DNA of 64,000 nucleotides from Tretioscincus oriximinensis (GCA_022410635.1 JAJVDF010000650.1:311172-375171); one strand, 5' to 3'. Positions 24,167 to 35,470 are shown, numbered from the stretch's first letter. The notes: generated from the letters alone by a model not told the origin. Made by a program: numbers and translations.

Positions 24167-24945
24167 TCTAAGATTATAACATGATTGCTCTGTAGGCAAT
24201 TGGAACAGGAAATAGGGAAGTAATATTGAAAGGTGTACAGGCTGGTCATGTGCATGTTTGTTTCATGAAGAAGTTGAAATGTGTTTGGTGAAGAGGAATA
24301 CTGTATAGCAAGGACTGTAATAAGACTTTATTTTTCTGTTATTCCACACATGCAATAAATTTCTCATACCAAACAATATCAGCGGGATCTCCCTACATAA
24401 TTATTTTCTTCAGCTCTGCTAGTTCCACCACCTTCTTCATAATAGTTTACTTTTCTCTCTAGCTGCTGTGAAGACTTATAGATGAGTTTTAATGTCATTC
24501 AGCCATGAAACTCAGAAAGTGCCAGTCATATTTTTTCCCAAGCGTAATTTAAATATGTAATGCCAAATCACACAAATTGGTCACTGCAGAGCCTCCAATT
24601 TGTCCATTGTTGACTGCTCCTAGGGTCAGTCCCCTTCCTCCAGCACAGGCAGAAAAGATTTGATTTCATGATGTGCTTGTTTTTATGGGGTGATGTGTTC
24701 AAATGCTTCATTTATATGGATACTGTCTCCTTGGAAACCAGTAGTTATTGCTTCAGTCAGACTAAGCGTTGTCTTCTTTAGTGGGAGGAAAGGAGGCAAA
24801 AGTGCAGAGTTTAATCAATTACTGGATCTTTGAAATTCAAAAGGCTTTTGTAATTAGGGTTAATTTGTGGAACAGATCGACAAAACAGAAAGCAACTCTA
24901 AGATGATTTGGGATGGTAACTATTAGGATTTGTTTAATCTAGTAA

Positions 24946-25056
24946 GGCTCTGTCCCCATGAGCCTTATTCTGGGGTATACCTTGGTTCAGAACTTGATAA
25001 TCAACACACCACATTCCATGATATAGCCCAGAATAAGACTCAGTTGGGAAAGGCCC
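24946..25056. mobile_element. 111-bp inverted-repeat MITE with TAA target duplication
   Basis: Flanked by TAA at 24943-24945 and 25057-25059. Left end 'ggctctgtccccatgagcc', right end reversed 'gggcctttcccaactgagtc', both followed by TTATTCTGGG. The arms cover about two thirds of the element. A three-base TWA duplication is the hallmark of PIF/Harbinger transposition; with no transposase the class is inferred. Confidence 0.6.
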
Positions 25057-25120
25057 TAAGAATGGGAAGTATAATTGATTGGATACAGCTTAAATTCTAT
25101 ATAAAAAATAAGTAGCCTGG

Positions 25121-25384
25121 TAACTAAAAGTAGTTTAGACAAATTTATGGCAGTGATGTATAGGTACTAGAATGGATGCTTGGATACTGCCCCCAAGGTT
25201 GGAGAGACATACAAGATGCCTGTAAATGCCAACTGCAGAGAACTGAAAACAAATGAAGTTGTTTCTCTGTTTTAGTGGCCTAGAAGTGTTTAGGGGCCTA
25301 GAAGTAGCTTGTTGGGGCACTGTATGAGGCCGAATGCTGACTAAGAGCTATGGCCTAACACAGAAGAGCCCCTCTGATGTAACT
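25121..25384 (+). mobile_element. CR1 3' end, diverged
   Basis: 'gtttagacaaatttatggca', 'aggtactagaatggatgctt' and 'agaagagcccctctgatgt' align in order with the 20.2-kb CR1 3' UTR. An internal short duplication of 'cctagaagt' is present. Confidence 0.65.
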
Positions 25385-25449
25385 GTTTCTGGTAATAGTT
25401 GTAGAATTGGTCTATGTATGAAAAAAATAGACTCATAGATGTCAGGATG

Positions 25450-25680
25450 TAGTAATGGGCTGGATAAATCCATGAAGCACAGGGGTACCAATGGCTAGGT
25501 GCTACTGACTAAGGAGGGGTAAGAGCCTTCTAATAGCTATTTGCAAGGGGATGTAAAGTAACTCTTATCTTCCAATTGAGAATGCTCAGAAGAAAATGGG
25601 GGAACACTGTAAACGATGAAATGCTAGATTACAAGGGATGTGCCCTGATTCAATTAAGTTTATTTTATGCTCTTATGAAA
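25450..25680 (+). mobile_element. Second CR1 3' end, diverged
   Basis: 'gggctggataaatccatgaa', 'ccaatggctaggtgctact', 'gtgccctgattcaattaag' and 'tatgctcttatg' again follow CR1 3' UTR order. It lies 65 bases after the preceding copy in the same orientation. Confidence 0.6.
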
Positions 25681-26884
25681 CCTAATCAATTTCTTGCTCT
25701 CAAATTTACCTAATATACATTATATCAGTATTGTAAAGATGGATTAAATCAGTGGATATTTATATACACAAAGGCGGCTGCTGCTTCTCCTTCTACCCCT
25801 CCTCCTCCTCTATTTTATAATTAAGTAAGTATATTTTCAAAGAGGAAAATACATAAAACAATGCTGGGATAGTGAAAAAGATGTTAAACAGTATTTATTC
25901 TTCTAAAGTGGAAGCTTTGGTATATGTATAACAAATCTGTGTTGGCATCGTTAACATGGAGTTATAGAATTAAAAGCCCAATTTAGTAATGAGAAGAATT
26001 TGCAATGCTTTGTCAACATGCTCTAAAGGGCAAAATCTGTACAGTTATGGATTTTCATTAGTGGTGCAAAAGACTGCAAATAAACCCAATTCTACCCTGG
26101 TTACTAATTAATTTCTGTTTTCATTCTGGCAAAATGTGTTTCTATTGACAGAGAGCTACCTGTGTACAAAGGTGTTGTTTTCAAAGTAAAATCAATTATT
26201 TATTTAGAGAAACAGTGTTTTTCACAAAGGATAATAATTAATGGTAAAATCTCTGCCATTGGTAGACAATAGTTCCCTGGTCTTCTGTTTAACCATATAA
26301 TGACATTGCTTTTCCTGCTTCATTCATCCGTGTGACAAAAGCTGCCTATAATTCAAATATTGTTCCATCTTGCTCAGTGTGATCTATTCCAGGGTATCCA
26401 ACATGATTCAGAACAGATGTTACTAGTTTACAGCTTAGACTGGTCTCATGGAAACTGGGGCTTTCATCTCTAAAAAAGCATGCAAAGGGGAAATTCTGTA
26501 TTCTGAAGTTTTCATTGCAAGACAGCTATTAAAGACACAGAAGTCCAGTAATCATCCTACAAGCCCTTTCACCTTTGACTATTATCCCTGCCATGGAATC
26601 AAAGCATAGGGTTGTGTTCAGGTCAGGTCTTCTAAATCCACATTTAGTTGAATTTCCATGTAAATAGAGTAAAAAAGCATAACTGTGCAGCACAAACCCA
26701 TATGAAGCAGGGGTTGGAAACATACTTTTAATCCATCTTCAGTTCTGAAGAACGGTTTAGTCCAATTCTTCAAGCCTTAAGTTGATCAATGTGATTCCAA
26801 CCCACGCTCTCACTTCCAAAACTTAACTGAGCATATCCAATCTCTTTTCTAGTGCAGCAAAACTTTTTCTTAGTGAATAGTTAT
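25681..26884. other. No recognised feature
   Basis: AT-rich sequence with short open frames lacking domains. A CTC-rich patch lies near 25780-25805. Confidence 0.4.
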
Positions 26885-26887
26885 TTA

Positions 26888-27279
26888 GGCTGCATCCACA
26901 TGCAGCAATAATGTTTGCACAGGAGTGCCGTCAGTCGGCTCTTGTGCCGACACAGTCGCTGCAAACCTGCCTTGCAGCAGGTTTAACGAGAGCTGATATT
27001 TTTAACTCTCACAGCACTGCATGCCAAAAACCACTGCTTTTCCAAATGTGGCTTGCTCAGCCAGGCCCTCCCCCAATCAGCAGAGAGCCCTGCAAAGCAG
27101 GCTGGGTAGAGAGAAGGCTGCACTCAGCTACTCACAGGCTGGTGCTTCCTTCCTTCCTCCCACCCACCTATGGCATCCGCCGGGCAGAAGGCTACCCATC
27201 TGCAAAGAAATTTATTATTTTATTTACACCCTATACCCGAAGGTCTCAGCGCTTCCATGCCCTGTGTGTGGATGCAGCC
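26888..27279. mobile_element. Harbinger-like non-autonomous transposon, 392 bp
   Basis: Flanked by TTA at 26885-26887 and 27280-27282. Terminal inverted repeats: left 'ggctgcatccacatgcag', right reversed 'ggctgcatccacacacag'. The interior is GC-rich and includes an antisense L2/SINE-type tail fragment at about 27206-27250 ('ttatttacaccctatacccg'). The two overlapping open frames across it (26911-27318, 27021-27491) run past its end and have no domains, so they are not taken as genes. Confidence 0.7.
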
Positions 27280-27282
27280 TTA

Positions 27283-28512
27283 GGGGCACTCTTGACACTT
27301 GGCAACAAGATCTGTTAATGCAATTAATTCTAAAGCATCAATGCGTGTGCCCAATTGCTAAAAACGAAAGCCCAAATTTGGAGGAAGGGGTTCCAAGGGC
27401 TTCTCAATGGATACTCAGCATACACCAGTTTGTCAAACAGATGACTTTGGGTACCATACTACATTCCAATACATACAGAAGGAATAACTGAGCCCCAAAT
27501 TTCAGTTTTTCCCAGTATTTCCCACCTGGCAAAATGCAGGTGTTGAGGTGGCAGTAATTGGAGGAATACAGTGACTGCCTTTTATCCCTTCAAAACCCAG
27601 CCTGTGATTCATTACAGTTCAGTGAGATGCTAAATCATTCACTAATCCCTTAGGCTCCTTCTTCTCAACCATTGCTTGCTGTGCATTGAACAATACTGCA
27701 CCCACTAATAGTCAAGGCTTTCTGCTTTGACAAATCTTAGTTCATTATTTCCATTTTTTGTCATTATATGCCGAAGGATACAGAACTGATTAACATCATT
27801 TTGCTACCATTTTGCTGCCTGTTTAAGAGTGAACGGCAGAGGGTAACCTGCCAATGACAGTTTTATCTCCAATTCAAGATCCTAGAAGCCTTTTTGGAAC
27901 TCCCCTTTTGAATAACAATCATTCTAAAACAAGCAAAAGAGAAATACAGAGTTCAGAATGAAAAGCTCTTTCCTTAACATTTATGTTAATGGGCTTCCAC
28001 ATAGTTCATTTAAATTGCAGCCTCCTTGGATGACTGTTTTGTTCATCAGAGCTGCCTCTGGAAAACAAGGCCTTCTGGGAAATGTACTGGCTGCATCACT
28101 CTGGCACCTGGAAGTCTCTCAATGGTGCAAAAAAATCACCTAGGAGCATTTCAGGTGTTAGGGAGGGAGGTATTGGAAAATGGCCACCTTCACATTCCTG
28201 GCTCTACTTCAATTGCTGCCATGCAAACAGCAGCAGCAATTAAGCAGCTCACAAAGCAAGCAGAATCCAAGATCATTTTGATTGGTCCAGTCTGGTGCAC
28301 CCCACACAAATCAGTTCACAAGTGGTCTCTTTATCATGTGCCAAGCCATGTGGTATAGAAATTTTCCAGCTGTCAATTTACAATACTTGAGACTTTCAAA
28401 GTCAAGTAATAAATTACCCAGCAATGTAAGAAGATTTAATGATAGATTTATTTATTGTGAAAGAGGGCATCAGAGGAGTCTAATGGTTCTTTCTTGGTTC
28501 CTTAGATGCTGA
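27283..28512. other. No recognised feature
   Basis: Mixed composition. The 'ggaaaacaaggccttctggg' region near 28060 resembles the dispersed repeat at 22.9 kb, weakly. A possible transposon end 'gctgcattcagacggtg' begins at 28515 with no partner found. Confidence 0.35.
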
Positions 28513-28638
28513 AGCTGCATTCAGACGGTGCTTATTTATTCCACTATATTTTAATATCCCAGAATAAAGCACTGTCTATCCTTCAAATGTTGCTACCCAG
28601 GACAGATGTCAAAGAAGAAGTCAACAAGAAAAAAGTAC

Positions 28639-29306
28639 AATATATTCTCGAATATAAGTCTAGATTTTCAGCACATTTGTAATGTTGGAAAAGCCCCCCT
28701 CGGCCTATATTCAGATGCAGTGTGGGTGTTTTCCAATCCTGCTCCCCTGGAGCCTCCTCTGTCCTCACCTTTTTCCCCAGCCACAGGTGGGACTACACTT
28801 TCCAGCATGCTCCATTGTCTTCCCTCCTCCAAAGCCTGCGCAGTTGTACATGGGTGCTGCTGCTGCCTGACATGGGTTTCAGTAACACCCCAGTGTGCGG
28901 GTGCCGGAGGCAGCAGTGGCAGAGGCAGAAGAGGTAATCATCTCATATCTATCTGGCGAGATGAGGGCGATGCAGTAACAGAGCCTCCCTGCTGCCAGCA
29001 TCTTTTACCTGTGCCTGATCATCTCATACTTGGGGCCCAAGAAGCGGATGCCAAGAGGCCCCCAGGAGCCTTCAGCATGTGGCTCTGAGCATTGCATGGC
29101 CCCACAGGAGGCTGCGGGCCCCAGGGGGTGACAGGCACCTTAGAAGGGTGCAGGGGAGGCCTTGAGTTCCTGTCCTTTCTTTGTCCCCTCCCTGCTTCAT
29201 TTCCCACCCTAGGCTTATACTCTAGTCAATATGTTTCCACAGGTTTTTTGTGGTAAAATTAGGTGCCTCGGCTTATTCGGGTCAACTTATACTTGAGAAT
29301 ATACGG
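28639..29306. mobile_element. DNA transposon-like element with TATAAG-type ends, 668 bp
   Basis: The left end 'tatattctcgaatataagt' matches the reverse of the right end 'tatattctcaagtataagtt'. Near the right end the motif 'cttatactctagtcaata', 'gcttattcgggtcaac' and 'cttatacttgagaata' forms subterminal repeats. The interior (28780-29200) is strongly GC-rich. The target duplication could not be resolved. Open frames inside (28606-29088 and others) have no recognisable domain. Confidence 0.6.
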
Positions 29307-29337
29307 GTTAGTTTCTGAATGCTGTTACATAACTATT

Positions 29338-29425
29338 ATCTAGTACACTTGCCTACAAAAGCCTATGCTGCTTACTTTATTCTTTTTAGTTTCTAAGGGG
29401 CTATGGGACCTCTTGGCTAAATACA
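29338..29425 (+). mobile_element. Old fragment of the hammerhead-like repeat family
   Basis: 'tgcctacaaaagcctatgct' followed by 'ttagtttctaaggggctatg' parallels the family order; heavily diverged. Confidence 0.45.
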
Positions 29426-29801
29426 ATTTTCACATTAGAGAACATCAGGAATATTTACTTGGGTTTTTCTCTGGGAAATTGATCCTAGTTATGACCTTAG
29501 TTATTTCTCAGCTAAAATGTTTGGGAGTGTGAATGAAAAAAAAGTGGTGATATGAAGCTTAAAGCTCATTCAAAACAACAAATTTTTCTATAGGATTAGT
29601 GGCTTAGTAGCTCCTTATTGCTGGTATGTGTGAAGGCAACAGTCCCCCCTTTTTTCTGATCACTGTTTTGAGTAACTGATTCCTATTAAAGAAAAAAGCA
29701 GTTCCAATGTTGATTACTTTTCTTGCCTAACTCTCAGTTATTCCATTTTGTGAAATTATAAAATTCCACTTTGGCAAAACACTTCACTGTTAAGCCGAAG
29801 T

Positions 29802-29870
29802 CATAACAAGTGATGCCTTGATTGGTTTAAGATAAATAAAATAACAAGTGATGCATTGACTGGTTTAAAA
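29802..29870 (+). repeat. 40-bp tandem duplication
   Basis: 'ataacaagtgatgc' plus 'ttga' and 'tggttta' occurs twice, 40 bases apart. An A/T-homopolymer stretch with an ambiguous base (29899) follows. Confidence 0.75.
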
Positions 29871-29935
29871 ATATTTTTTTAAAAAAATATATTGTGGGNT
29901 TTTTTTTAAAAAAGAACCGTTACATACTTATTAGG

Positions 29936-30000
29936 GTATTTTATTACTTATTTATATATATTTACAGCCCACTTGTGTACCCAAGGTCCTCAGGGTTCAG
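29936..30000 (-). mobile_element. L2/SINE-type tail fragment, antisense
   Basis: On the minus strand: 'gaaccctgaggaccttgggt', then 'gggctgtaaatatata' and AAAT-like words, a diverged version of the tail at 46.9 kb. Only the tail remains. Confidence 0.5.
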
Positions 30001-30349
30001 CACCAATATTAATAATGATAAAAACAGACAAAATAGAATAGCTACAAAACAAGGACAGTTCTCAGGAGGAGAAAAAACAGAGGCCCCCAAAAGCAGCTTA
30101 GTGGAATAGGAATTCCCTCTGCTGTTTTCTCTCATCTCCAGCCCCATTTTAAAGTTCACACACACTGGAGATCTGGTCCTTGGGTTCTTCCGGGAAAGGC
30201 AGAAGAACCCCAAAGGCTGGGGTCCACAGCAGCAGGAGCTCTGCTTTTCCCCTCACCGTTTTTCCTGTACTGATAAGAAGCTTAGCTGCAATCATTTGAT
30301 TGGAACAGCTGAAAGCAGCCAAGGGAATCCTAGCTGCTACAGGAAAAAG

Positions 30350-30402
30350 GTGGGAGGAGAAGGAGGAGGAGGAGGAGAAGGGGAAGAGGAAGAGGAAGAA
30401 GC
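30350..30402 (+). repeat. GGA/GAA-rich simple repeat
   Basis: Runs of gga and gaa trinucleotides. Two overlapping frames here (30296-30709 and 30300-30563) encode Glu/Gly/Lys runs and extend into the neighbouring SINE, so they are artefacts. Confidence 0.8.
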
Positions 30403-30437
30403 CCTGCTCTTGGTACCTCTCCACCACCATGGAAGAA

Positions 30438-30735
30438 CAGGAAGAAGAAGAAGAACTGGGTTCTTATACCCCGCTTTTCTCACCATTCAAAGGGACTCAA
30501 AGTGGCTTACAAGGATATATTTTGCCCAAAGGCTTCCATTCTATCTTCCCCACCAGGCTGTGATGGGTCCCATGTATCTACTTGCAGTCAGTTGCAATTT
30601 TTGCAATTCATGCTTTCAAATAGCTGGATTGGTAGAGCTATCGACTAGTGGAAGTTGCTCACCCCTCCCCACTCCAAGACAGGGCTTCGAAACCCCATCT
30701 CCCAGATGAGAGACAATTTCCTTAGCAACTGAGGG
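30438..30735 (-). mobile_element. TTC-tail SINE, antisense
   Basis: On the minus strand: tRNA-like head 'cctcagttgctaaggaaatt' (A-box region), B box around 'gggtttcgaagccc', then 'ggggaggggtgagcaac', 'gcctggtggggaagataga', 'cttgtaagccactttgag' and a TTC repeat tail. It aligns end to end with the copy at 36369-36690. Together these define a family of about 300 bp. Confidence 0.85.
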
Positions 30736-31846
30736 GTTATTCTGCCTTTCCCAGAAGATCCCCAAGGACTGCACCTCCACGTTTGGACCTTGCTCCCATC
30801 AGAGCTCGCAGCTAATCGTCACCAGAGTAAAAACTCAATGCAAAATGCGTAAAGCTCCGCTTGTGACAGTTTGCTGAGTGAACTCTGCTCAGAAAACACA
30901 TTGCTCTTTTGGTCACTTGCTTGATACTTTGGACAATACTCACCTATGCGATCTACTAAAGGAAATACTTAATTAGTACATTATGCAGCTTCCTTTCAAG
31001 CTAGAGTGAAGAATATGCAAACAGAGCCTAAGATCATACCATGTTTCACAAAGTAGGTTTTTCAACCACTAATTTTTAAAGCTAACAGGCACAAGTTGTT
31101 TTTGCCTTTTGTGCAGCTACAAATCGGATGACTCTTTGAAAATGGATACTCCCTTCACAAAAGCCTTGTCTGAGAGCAGCCTAAATCACCAATTAGTTGC
31201 ATGTGTGTGGAGAGGCACTTTTGTGACTAATTGTGAGCATAGCAACTCATTACATGTTCATTACAATATGTTTTTGTATATGCGAGAGAGAGAAAATGCT
31301 CTTTTATCCCACGACTACCGTATATTTTTAATCAACCTTTAATAAAATAAATCCGGATTACATTTTTGAGCAATTATATCAGTGCATTTCTACTGCTTAG
31401 TAGATCACTGACAGCCTGAAGACCCTTTTCTGTCTTTCAAAGCAGGTAGTAACACACCACTGTGTTACTAAAGTTTAACAGTATGCTTTATGGGAAGAAG
31501 GGGGATCTCACTCTGTTTTGAATAGAGAGAGCACAAGAGAGAGACTTATCATACAACCTTAGTTCTCTTGAGTTCCCAAAGCTATGTTATGTAGCTCTAG
31601 CATTAACCTTTCACATAGACATAAGGATGCCCCAAGGAGTTAATACATGTGTTTCAAATGTAATATGAGAAATGACCCTGAAAACTGAGGAATTTGATTT
31701 CTTACCTTTTATGAGCAGAACTAACATTCTTTCTATTAAGCAAATAATTTAATTTATATTTAAATATATTGTAACAAATGTAGAATAGATTTTGCATGTA
31801 GGTGCACATACCTGAACCTACAGGTACGTTTTGAAGTGTTTAGAAG
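30736..31846. other. No recognised repeat; one weak exon-like segment
   Basis: A strong splice-acceptor-like tract ends at 31116 and is followed by an open frame to 31342 (see findings). Otherwise AT-rich and unassigned. Confidence 0.3.
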
Positions 31847-32115
31847 CATGGTGATGAGTAGGTTAAGAGCCCAGTGTTTCAACAGAGATACCAAATTCAA
31901 AGCCCATGTGTCAGCTGCAGAGAGGGGTAAGTACCCTCTACCGGCCTCAGTTTTAGCCAATTTGAAAGCACGTTGCAATTAGATTTATGGGGATTGCCAC
32001 AGTGTGGTGGGGAAAATGGAACAGAAGTAAGCCTTTTGGAGAAAAGTAACCTTATAAGCCACTCTGGAAAGAACAAAGTTTTAAAAACCAGATTCTCCTC
32101 CTCTTCCTCCTCCAC
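31847..32115 (+). mobile_element. TTC-tail SINE, sense, diverged
   Basis: Head 'gatgagtaggttaagagccc', B-box region 'caaattcaaagccc', 'ctctaccggcctcagtttta', 'agtgtggtggggaaaatgga', 'cttataagccactctgg' and a CTC/CTT tail. Same order as the 36.4-kb copy. Confidence 0.7.
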
Positions 32116-32939
32116 CTCTTTCAAGATTTTTGTTCCATATATTCATAATATCATATGAATTTCTCAGAGTTGTATATCTCCAATGCCTCTTTCACCACAA
32201 AGAAAGTTTGAACTAATATATATTACAAAATGCTCTAAGTGGTATTGCTTTCTACTCCCTCTAAAACCTTCTTAAATATCAGGTCTGTTCTATGATTATT
32301 CACTGTCAGGCCTAATAGAGAAATGTTTTATACTCTGCTGGTAGATAAAGAAAGCAAGATTATACTATATTACTTCTGTGTTCTGCCAATGAGTCACATT
32401 GTAAAATTGCAGAAAACCTTGAACTTTATACTATGTGAATATGATATTTTGATATCAGACACAGTTCCTTAAGCTTTCCCAGTGCTGAATTTAGCACAAA
32501 CTGGTTTCTCTATTTTTAATTCCAAATAAAGTCAAAATTCTCCCATACTTTTCTTTCTACATTGCTCCCAATAATTTATTTGAATGATAACAACAACAAT
32601 CACCTTATGTGGCCCAAGATGGGGAGATGCTTCTTCCTGTGCCATTGGTTTGACAGCATGGTGATAGGACTGTGCTGTATGCTGGCACAGGCAAAAGTGG
32701 GCTTTCTCCTGTGCTTATTTGCAAATCTCTTACCCCAAACATGGTGACCGTCACTTCCATCTTTCACTGTACGTACATAGTGCTGACTCGTATAACAGGG
32801 TGGGAACTTCGAACAGCCCCTGTGGAGAAAAAAAAATCCTCTTTTGCCAAGGCAGGGCATTTTGGCAGGAATGGAAAAGCTATTAAAGAGTTGCTATCTG
32901 TTTCTGAAAAGTGTGGTAACCGTAGGCTAAAAGTCAAGT
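32116..32939. other. No recognised feature
   Basis: Overlapping plus and minus frames near 32560-33000 have no domain signal. Confidence 0.4.
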
Positions 32940-33105
32940 GTTCACCCCAAACTATATAACGGATGCAGCTTATTCTAGAATGAGAGAGCCACCACAAAGA
33001 AGACCCTTCTTACCCCTTGTACTTCTGAGAGTGGGGGAACCAGAAAAAGGCCCTCTCCTTGAAATTTCAATACACAGGCAGTTTTATATGGCAGAAGGTT
33101 GACTC
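32940..33105 (-). pseudogene. L2-like LINE C-terminal fragment
   Basis: On the minus strand 'gggtcttctttgtggtggct' corresponds to the AFSVVA segment of the L2-like ORF2 C-terminus, and the flanking 'aagggccttttct' block matches the 42.1-kb copy. Stops and indels are present. Confidence 0.5.
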
Positions 33106-33295
33106 GGTATCATAGCACCATTAGCAACTGAACAATCTAGTGTGGGCATGTTCCTGATCCAAAACTATTCCAACTTTTACAAGTGCAAGGCTATCATTGA
33201 TTTGTGTACGGATATTATATCAATGAAAGTTTCCTTTCATATAGTATTTACAAACTCCCCCCCCCAGCTATCATATTTGCCAACGTTTTTATTGA

Positions 33296-34098
33296 GGCTG
33301 TGTGCACACAGCTATTTTCTTATTCAATCGGGGCGAGATGAGGGAGGTTCTGGCACACGTGGTAAGTGTCTTTCAGCAGTAGTCTCGCAAAAAACGTCAT
33401 TTACCTCAGAATAAACTATTGCTGGGATATTCAGACATCATTCCGGAGAACCCCCACCTTCTTGTGGCAAACCTCTGTCCTCTCGCAGCCATACTCCGTC
33501 TTCTAGCGTGTGCCCAAAAGGCACGAAAGGTTAAAGGGAGGATGCAGCAGTAGCTGTCAAAAAGGACTGCACTGCACTGACAGCTACATTCACAGGGTGC
33601 CAATCTGTTCCTCAGAATAGGAGCCTGTCAACCACATGCTAGTGTAAACTATGGCAGGCCCAATGGGTTGGCGGAGATCTGGCTAGAGGAAATTCTGCCA
33701 AAGCAAAGACAGAGCTTTGCCATCCACATGCCAAAATGTCCCAAAATGTTGCCCAGAACTAGGCCCTGTATAGATGGGGCCAGCAGAATGCATCCATCTC
33801 CGCCTCCTCTTTGCTTTGGCAGAATTTCCTCTAGCCATACTTCCACCTGCTTTCGGGGTTGCTGCTGACAGACTGACTTCAAGGAGGAGGCAAATGATCC
33901 TCCAACAATGGCAGCGGCAGCCCCCGAAAGCAGGCAGGGCTGTGCTTGTGCACAAGATTGCTATATTCCGGAATAGAGCTTCGTGTGCACAAACACGATT
34001 GATAATATTCTGGAATGTAGCTTTGTGGTGTGCACGTTGTTGCTATATTTCAGCATATAGCTTTATTCTGGTTTTTAGCTCATTGTGTGAACGCAGCC
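33296..34098. mobile_element. 803-bp foldback DNA transposon with TGA flanks
   Basis: Flanked by TGA at 33293-33295 and 34099-34101. Ends: left 'ggctgtgtgcacacagct', right reversed 'ggctgcgttcacacaatg'. Internal inverted arms: 33678-33705 with 33812-33839 (TGGCTAGAGGAAATTCTGCC and its complement) and 33848-33868 with 33910-33932 ('cctgctttcggggttgc' and its complement). At 33945-34075 there are three tandem 'gtgcac ... gctatattc' units of about 45 bases. The four open frames across it are palindrome shadows. The ends resemble the 26.9-kb element, so the same transposase type is likely. Confidence 0.65.
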
Positions 34099-34164
34099 TG
34101 AGATTATTAACAATTATNTAAAGACTTCTTTCCTGTTCGGAGACACATCTGTTTCATACCTTAT

Positions 34165-34212
34165 TAAATATATTTGATTTATACCCCACCCATCCCACAA
34201 AGGGCTCAGGTA
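34165..34212 (-). mobile_element. LINE/SINE tail fragment, antisense
   Basis: On the minus strand: 'cctgagccctttgtgggat' and 'gggtggggtataaatcaa', a diverged L2/SINE-type tail. Confidence 0.5.
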
Positions 34213-34825
34213 ACTCTAATAAAAATATAATTGATCAGGAAGCAAAACTTGTTTGAAACAAGATCAAAAATGCAATACAAACAAATTTGCACATAATATT
34301 TTTGACCAAATATAGTTAGGGAAAGACATGTGTCAATAACAGCGGAAACATATTAAATAAATCATCACAAAAACTTGCAACTTAAAATTGAGCATTTGTG
34401 ACAAACTATGGTGATGGCTGTGTAAAAAGTTATTGATGCCTTTTGTACATTTTTACAAGAATCAGAGTGGCATCTTATTGATAGATTGCCCACTAGGAGT
34501 AGCACTCATTTGATGACAGTAGCTCTGATTATCTAGAGCATTTCTCAATGTATCTAGAGGTGAGCCATACTGGTAGGATTGAATAAGGTGGCAGTCCATT
34601 ATCTGCACTCGGGGGGCATTTTGGGGTCCCTAGTCTAGTCTATGCTTCATCAAAAATGGAAAGTGCATGCTAGCAGGAAGTATGGTCTTTATGTCCTACA
34701 CCAATGTGTGGAAGCAAGGCAGAGAAGCAAGACAGAGGTAGATTCAGAAGAGTATCAGAGCAATCTTGCTGGATATCACAGTGAGCCTTTTTTCTTGAAG
34801 TAATGAAGCACAAGAAACAAAATCC

Positions 34826-35350
34826 TCAAAAAGGGATCTTCAAAGTTCCCTTTGGGGTATAAGGGTTGTGGCACATGAGAGAACCTTCTCTGTAATGACT
34901 TTCCAGATCTGGAATGGCCTCACACTGGACACAAGCCTAAGAACATAAGAACATAAGAAGAGACATACTAGATCGGGCAAGAGTCCATCTAGTCCAGCAT
35001 TCTGTCTCCCACAGAGGCCCAACAGATGCACCTGGGCAGTCTGAACAGAGGAAAGCAAAATACGTACCTGTTCATGACTCCTTGCAAATGGTATTTCAGG
35101 AGGTCTGCCTGTTGTTCCATCCTGGAGGCAACATCCAGAAAGCCTAGTGTTGATCCTTTATGGTTTTTGGTATTCCTGGTTAAAATGTACCATTTTACCT
35201 ATCCCTTTGACTCCTAATTCCTGAATGAAGTCATGCCAGAGGGGGAGGAACGATGGGAGATTGGGTATATTTTTTTTTTAAAAAAAAACTTTTAATGTGG
35301 GCTGCCCTGGGACTTTGGGGCATATGCTGGGATATAAATATTTTAAATAA
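34826..35350 (+). mobile_element. L2-like LINE 3' end interrupted by a CR1
   Basis: The left part (34826-34935) has 'gagaaccttctctgtaatga' and 'ttccagatctggaatggcct', which reads FSVMTFQIWNGL, the L2-like ORF2 C-terminal motif. After an antisense CR1 (34936-35145) the 3' UTR resumes and ends 'gctgccctgggactttggg', 'gctgggatataaata' and AAAT words. The CR1 therefore inserted later than the L2-like copy. Confidence 0.6.
34936..35145 (-). mobile_element. CR1 3' end, antisense, nested
   Basis: Starts with the reversed tail 'aagaacataagaacataaga', then 'tccatctagtccagcattct' and 'gcacctgggcagtctgaac', 'gcaaatggtatttcagg'. Good match to the 58.1-kb copy. Inserted into the L2-like element. Confidence 0.8.
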
Positions 35351-35367
35351 ATAAAATTCTCATGTTT

Positions 35368-35470
35368 GTGAAGACCCATCTGTTCACAGATGCTTAGGGT
35401 AATATGCAGAGTGCTTATTCGTCCCCACCTTTTGGTAGCCAGTTTTATTTTATTTTTCTTTGGCTGTTCT
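35368..35470 (+). pseudogene. L2-like C-terminal fragment
   Basis: 'gtgaagacccatctgttcac' encodes the KTHLF motif that ends L2-like ORF2. It may be the displaced continuation of the copy at 34.8 kb or a separate insertion. Confidence 0.4.

Noticed and set aside
26911..27491. 135- and 156-codon frames
   Set aside because: They run across a transposon boundary and have no domain.
30296..30709. 137-codon frame
   Set aside because: Starts in a GGA/GAA repeat and reads through an antisense SINE.
33649..34121. Frames with repeated WLEEILPK segments
   Set aside because: The same segment occurs on both strands because of inverted arms in the 803-bp element.
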